Shown here piece by piece: positions 7,085-9,373 of a DNA stretch of 9,373 bases; position 1 is the first letter of the stretch; each line of letters opens with the position of its first letter. The DNA comes from an uncultured Clostridia bacterium (GTDB lineage Bacteria > Bacillota > Clostridia > Oscillospirales > Acutalibacteraceae), in the NCBI GenBank assembly GCA_946497265.1, contig CAMMKL010000068.1, forward strand, positions 1-9,373. Direction: 5' to 3'. A program made the position numbers and the translations under genes. Under the pieces are notes generated by a model, which searched no databases, was not told where the DNA came from, and was given only the letters and a program-made list of their open reading frames with translations.

Positions 7085-7275
7085 CATTCCTGCCCGGCTC
7101 GCGGACGGTGCTGATATAACCCTACACTTCTTTTTCCGGGAGCTTTGTCTCCGCCGGCGGACTGCAGACCTCCCGGCCTTGCGCCGGAAGAAGGGAGCGA
7201 GAAACCGGCGGGCGGGCACCCACCTGTCTTTTGGTAGGCAGGTTATGGATTGCACATTACGACCGGGCGGGACTT
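7085..7275 (+). ncRNA. ssrS: 6S RNA (Clostridia-type)
   Basis: About 190 nt with the 6S layout: a long closing stem, a large central bubble and an apical arm. 5' TCCTGCCCGG (7088-7097) pairs with 3' CCGGGCGGGA (7263-7272) over 10 bp with one G-U pair. The bubble strand reads GGTGCTGATATAACCC. The apical arm starts with CCGGGAG (7136-7142) pairing with CTCCCGG (7170-7176). A 3'-side hairpin, ACCTG (7222-7226) with CAGGT (7239-7243), recalls the similar arm in E. coli 6S. 6S RNA binds sigma-A RNA polymerase by mimicking an open promoter. The identification rests on layout and remembered sequence, not on a covariance search. No strong promoter of its own is visible, so it may be made from a weak one or processed from the DUF1292 transcript. 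Confidence 0.75.
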
Positions 7276-7284
7276 TTGTTAGCT

Positions 7285-7320
7285 AAAAAAGGCGGAATCC
7301 ATATGGATCCCACCTTTTTT
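7285..7320 (+). terminator. Terminator after the 6S RNA, bidirectional in form
   Basis: Inverted repeat: AAAAAAGG (7285-7292) with CCTTTTTT (7313-7320), continued through two mismatches to ATCC (7297-7300) with GGAT (7305-7308), loop ATAT. The T-run lies on the plus-strand 3' side. The mirrored T-run would also allow termination on the minus strand. Confidence 0.8.
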
Positions 7321-7348
7321 CCGTCATTTTTACAGACCCAATCTCTTG

Positions 7349-7444
7349 AAAACGGCAAACAAAGGCATGCCGTTTTATTCGCAAACTGCGGTAAAATGCG
7401 TTTTACCTGATTACTTCCCCGCACGACGCGGCATACTAGCGGGG
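7349..7444 (+). promoter_or_regulatory. Three-hairpin leader of the TSUP genes, last hairpin covers the ribosome binding site
   Basis: Three consecutive hairpins precede the TSUP start. The first has AAAACGGCA (7349-7357) with TGCCGTTTT (7368-7376), 9 bp and followed by a short T-run, terminator-like. The second has GGTAAAA (7390-7396) with TTTTACC (7401-7407), loop TGCG. The third has CCCCGC (7417-7422) with GCGGGG (7439-7444), whose 3' arm runs into the GGAGG at 7443-7447. This could be an expression-control leader, but I recognise no riboswitch class. No clear promoter is seen between the 6S terminator and the gene. Confidence 0.45.
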
Positions 7445-7454
7445 AGGTGACTTC

Positions 7455-7814
7455 ATGATGAAACATAACCGTATCCTTGCCGCGGTGGGCGGCTTTTTTG
7501 CCGGGGCACTCAACGGCCTTTTAGGGGCCGGCGGGGGCATGGTGGTCGTGCCCCTGCTTGACAAGGCCGGGCTTCCACCCAAGAAATCCCACGCCACTTC
7601 TGTTTGCGTCATCCTTCCCATCTGTATTTTCAGCGCCGTACTTTACCTGACCTCCGGCCGGGTCTCCCTTTCGGATGCCTCGCCTTACCTGCTCTGGGGG
7701 ACATTGGGTGCGGCAGCCGGCTCCTGGATTCTGCCAAAAATGAACTCGGTATGGCTCAAGCGTATTTTCGGCTTGCTCATGATTTGGGCCGCTTATCGGA
7801 TGCTGGTGCGATGA
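7455..7814 (+). CDS. TSUP (TauE/SafE) permease, N-terminal-type half
   Basis: Integral membrane protein of 119 residues with about four membrane segments. It contains the TSUP repeat signature near its start, FFAGALNGLLGAGGGMVVVP, followed by HATSVCVILPICIFSAVLYL and LLWGTLGAAAGSWILP. TSUP proteins move sulfite, sulfonates or other small anions, and usually have about 250 residues with two such repeats. This gene is half that length and ends in an ATGA overlap with a second half-length gene. The two products probably assemble as one transporter (inference). The start at 7455 is 7 nt after GGAGG (7443-7447). A second ATG directly follows, so 7458 is possible. The substrate is not known. Confidence 0.85.
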   Translation: MMKHNRILAAVGGFFAGALNGLLGAGGGMVVVPLLDKAGLPPKKSHATSVCVILPICIFSAVLYLTSGRVSLSDASPYLLWGTLGAAAGSWILPKMNSVWLKRIFGLLMIWAAYRMLVR

Positions 7815-8215
7815 GCGGGTTATGGACGGCTCTCGCCGGCTTTTTCTCGGGCGCGATGGGCGCGATGGGCCTGGGCGGGGGCGGCGTGCTGATTATCTAT
7901 CTGACCCTCTTTGCGGGCGTGGAGCAGGCGGCCGCTCAAGGGATCAATCTTATTTTTTTCATTCCCTGCGCGGTTTTGGCCGTTCTATATTACTGGAAGA
8001 AAAAATTGATCGTATGGAAAACGGCTATCCCCTGCGCGCTGGCGGGGCTTTTGGGCGCGGCAGCCGGGTCCTATTTTTCCTCGTGGATCAGCGGGGAATG
8101 GTTAGGGAAACTATTTGCCGGGCTGCTGCTGTTGATGGGACTCAAGCAGCTTTTTTACAAAGCTCCCCCTAAGGGACAAAAACAGGACCGCACAAAACCG
8201 GAACCCAAGGAATAG
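7811..8215 (+). CDS. TSUP (TauE/SafE) permease, C-terminal-type half
   Basis: Membrane protein of 134 residues with about four hydrophobic segments and a charged tail (KGQKQDRTKPEPKE). It repeats the TSUP signature FFSGAMGAMGLGGGGVLIIY, then AAAQGINLIFFIPCAVLAVL and ALAGLLGAAAGSYFSSWISG. The ATG (7811-7813) overlaps the TGA of the preceding half gene. No good ribosome binding site is present, so translation is probably coupled. The frame stays open upstream to 7604, but that stretch is the shadow of the first half and is not membrane-like. The pair looks like a two-gene version of one full-length TSUP transporter. A recent frameshift in a single gene is the alternative, but the clean ATGA junction and intact signatures favour two genes. 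Confidence 0.83.
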   Translation: MSGLWTALAGFFSGAMGAMGLGGGGVLIIYLTLFAGVEQAAAQGINLIFFIPCAVLAVLYYWKKKLIVWKTAIPCALAGLLGAAAGSYFSSWISGEWLGKLFAGLLLLMGLKQLFYKAPPKGQKQDRTKPEPKE

Positions 8216-8219
8216 ATCA

Positions 8220-8256
8220 TTGTCTTTTTCCCTGAATATGCTATACTAAGGGAAAA
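8220..8256 (+). promoter_or_regulatory. Extended -10 promoter of the gpsA-like gene within an 8-bp dyad
   Basis: TTGTCT (8220-8225), 16 nt, then TGCTATACT with TATACT at 8242-8247, which has the extended -10 form TGnTATACT. The predicted start is near 8254. A perfect inverted repeat, TTTTCCCT (8226-8233) and AGGGAAAA (8249-8256), brackets the -10 region. No T-run follows, so it is more likely an operator than a terminator. Confidence 0.6.
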
Positions 8257-8281
8257 CCATTTGATAAGGAGCGGATACACT

Positions 8282-9235
8282 TTGAGAATTTCGGTTTTGG
8301 GCTGCGGACGGTGGGGATCGTTTATTGCCTGGTATCTACACAAAATCGGCCATCGGGTAACCTCCTGGGGGCTTCCGGAATCCCCGGAGTATCAACGCCT
8401 TGCAAAGGAGCACAAAAACGATGTGATTTCCTTTGACCCTGACCTGGCTGTATCTTGTAACCTGGCCTACGCGGTGCAAAGTGCGGAAGTTATCATCATT
8501 TCAATCAGCTCCCAAGCCCTTCGCAGCTTCCTTCCCAAGGTGATGGAAGCCGGGCTGGGGAAGCAGCCTATCGTACTTTGTATGAAAGGCATAGAGGAAA
8601 GCACCGGCCTGCGCCTGAGCCAAATTGTGCAGGAATTTGCCGAAAACCCGGTGGCCGTATGGGTGGGACCCGGCCACGTACAGGATTTTGCCGCGGGTAT
8701 CCCAAACTGCATGGTGATCGACTCGAAAAACGACGAGGTAAAAAGGATGCTCGTCCATAAATTTTCCAGCGAGCTGATCCGCTTCTATTTTGGCGCAGAC
8801 TTAATCGGCAATGAAGTGGGAGCTGCATCCAAAAACGTAATCGGCATCGCCGCCGGCATGCTGGACGGCTTAGGGCTTGTCTCATTAAAAGGCGCGCTGA
8901 TGTCGCGCGGCACGCGAGAAATCTCGCGTCTGATCGGCGCGATGGGGGGAAACCCGATATCCGCTTACGGGCTTTGCCACCTGGGCGATTACCAAGCCAC
9001 CCTCTTTTCCCCTCACAGCCACAACCGCCGGTTCGGCGAGCTGTATATCCAAGGAAAACCCTACGACAAGCTCGCGGAGGGCGTGTCCACTGCACGCGCA
9101 ATGGTGCGTCTTGGCGAAGAATATCGGGTCGATCTGCCCATTTGCCAAACGGTAAATAACATTGTAACCCACCAGAAAGATCCGCAGGAAGCCCTTTCCG
9201 CCCTTTTCCTACGCAGCCTAAAAGAAGAATTCTGA
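8282..9235 (+). CDS. gpsA: NAD(P)H-dependent glycerol-3-phosphate dehydrogenase (divergent GpsA)
   Basis: Soluble enzyme of 317 residues that would reduce dihydroxyacetone phosphate to sn-glycerol 3-phosphate for phospholipid synthesis. The Rossmann nucleotide site is at the start (VLGCGRWGS, residues 5-13). Family motifs follow: CMKGIEE (100-106), GPGHVQDF (129-136), and EVGAASKNVIGIAAGMLDGL with the probable catalytic Lys184. The substrate-site region has HLGDYQATLFS (233-243) and HNRRFGE (247-253). Canonical GpsA reads GPSHAEE and GLGD at two of these sites, so this is a divergent member. The length is close to the usual 330. Start TTG (8282-8284) is chosen because AAGGAG (8266-8271) lies 10 nt upstream and the protein then begins directly with the Rossmann strand. 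A TTG at 8261 overlaps that site and is unlikely. It is transcribed alone from its own promoter. Confidence 0.85.
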   Translation: MRISVLGCGRWGSFIAWYLHKIGHRVTSWGLPESPEYQRLAKEHKNDVISFDPDLAVSCNLAYAVQSAEVIIISISSQALRSFLPKVMEAGLGKQPIVLCMKGIEESTGLRLSQIVQEFAENPVAVWVGPGHVQDFAAGIPNCMVIDSKNDEVKRMLVHKFSSELIRFYFGADLIGNEVGAASKNVIGIAAGMLDGLGLVSLKGALMSRGTREISRLIGAMGGNPISAYGLCHLGDYQATLFSPHSHNRRFGELYIQGKPYDKLAEGVSTARAMVRLGEEYRVDLPICQTVNNIVTHQKDPQEALSALFLRSLKEEF

Positions 9236-9340
9236 TGTTTTAAAGAAAAAACTGCTTAGCTCCTTTATTGGATTCCAGTGGTAAAAAGATGGCAGGCACT
9301 TTAGGCAGCGTCCCATAAGGAAGTAAAAAGAATTTTGGTA

Positions 9341-9370
9341 GGAACCGGCGTGTCAGGTCACGCCGGTTCC
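9341..9370 (+). terminator. Strong hairpin at the window edge, probable terminator
   Basis: A perfect 12-bp stem (9341-9352 with 9359-9370) has the 6-nt loop TCAGGT. It lies about 105 nt after the gpsA stop codon. Any T-tract on the plus strand would fall beyond the window end, so terminator function is likely but unproven. Nothing else is recognisable between 9236 and 9340. Confidence 0.6.
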
Positions 9371-9373
9371 GAT

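Noticed and set aside
7604..7810. Upstream extension of the second TSUP half gene to an earlier start.
   Set aside because: This stretch overlaps the first half gene in another frame, and its translation is neither hydrophobic nor TSUP-like. ATG 7811 begins directly at the TSUP repeat.
1..9373. CRISPR array, insertion sequence, tRNA or phage genes.
   Set aside because: I find no regularly spaced repeats, transposase or integrase-like protein, cloverleaf or phage structural protein in the window.

Overview
The window reads as chromosome of a Gram-positive Bacillota member, most likely class Clostridia. The signs are strong AGGAGG ribosome binding sites, consensus sigma-A promoters, a YesM/YesN-type two-component pair beside a lipoprotein sugar-binding protein, a DUF1292 gene, a paired half-size TSUP transporter, and a Clostridia-like 6S RNA. 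The genus cannot be told from the sequence alone. No insertion sequence, tRNA, rRNA or CRISPR array is visible.

Left block (1-5522, all minus strand): from its upstream end it holds a CehA/McbA-like PHP-domain hydrolase, an AraC-type response regulator, a sensor histidine kinase that overlaps the regulator by ATGA, and a truncated lipoprotein substrate-binding protein of a carbohydrate ABC importer. Each transcription unit has a recognisable promoter. The kinase probably senses an extracellular sugar or envelope cue, and the regulator then drives the importer. Repeats and dyads near the promoters are candidate operators.

Centre (about 5592-6569, minus strand): roughly 1 kb with no credible protein-coding gene. 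It starts at a perfect consensus promoter (TTGACA, 17 nt, TATAAT) and ends at a 14-bp intrinsic terminator. The transcript strand is rich in A/G linkers and can form at least fifteen local and nested helices, with four copies of a GGUGAGUCC-like motif. I read it as a large structured non-coding RNA of about 980 nt. I do not recognise its class, and it is the most interesting object in the window.

Right block (6663-9373, plus strand): transcribed divergently from the large RNA is a small acidic DUF1292 protein. It is followed by a probable 6S RNA with its terminator. Next come two overlapping half-length TSUP permease genes behind a leader with three hairpins. The last gene is a divergent GpsA-type glycerol-3-phosphate dehydrogenase with its own promoter and a 12-bp hairpin at the window edge.
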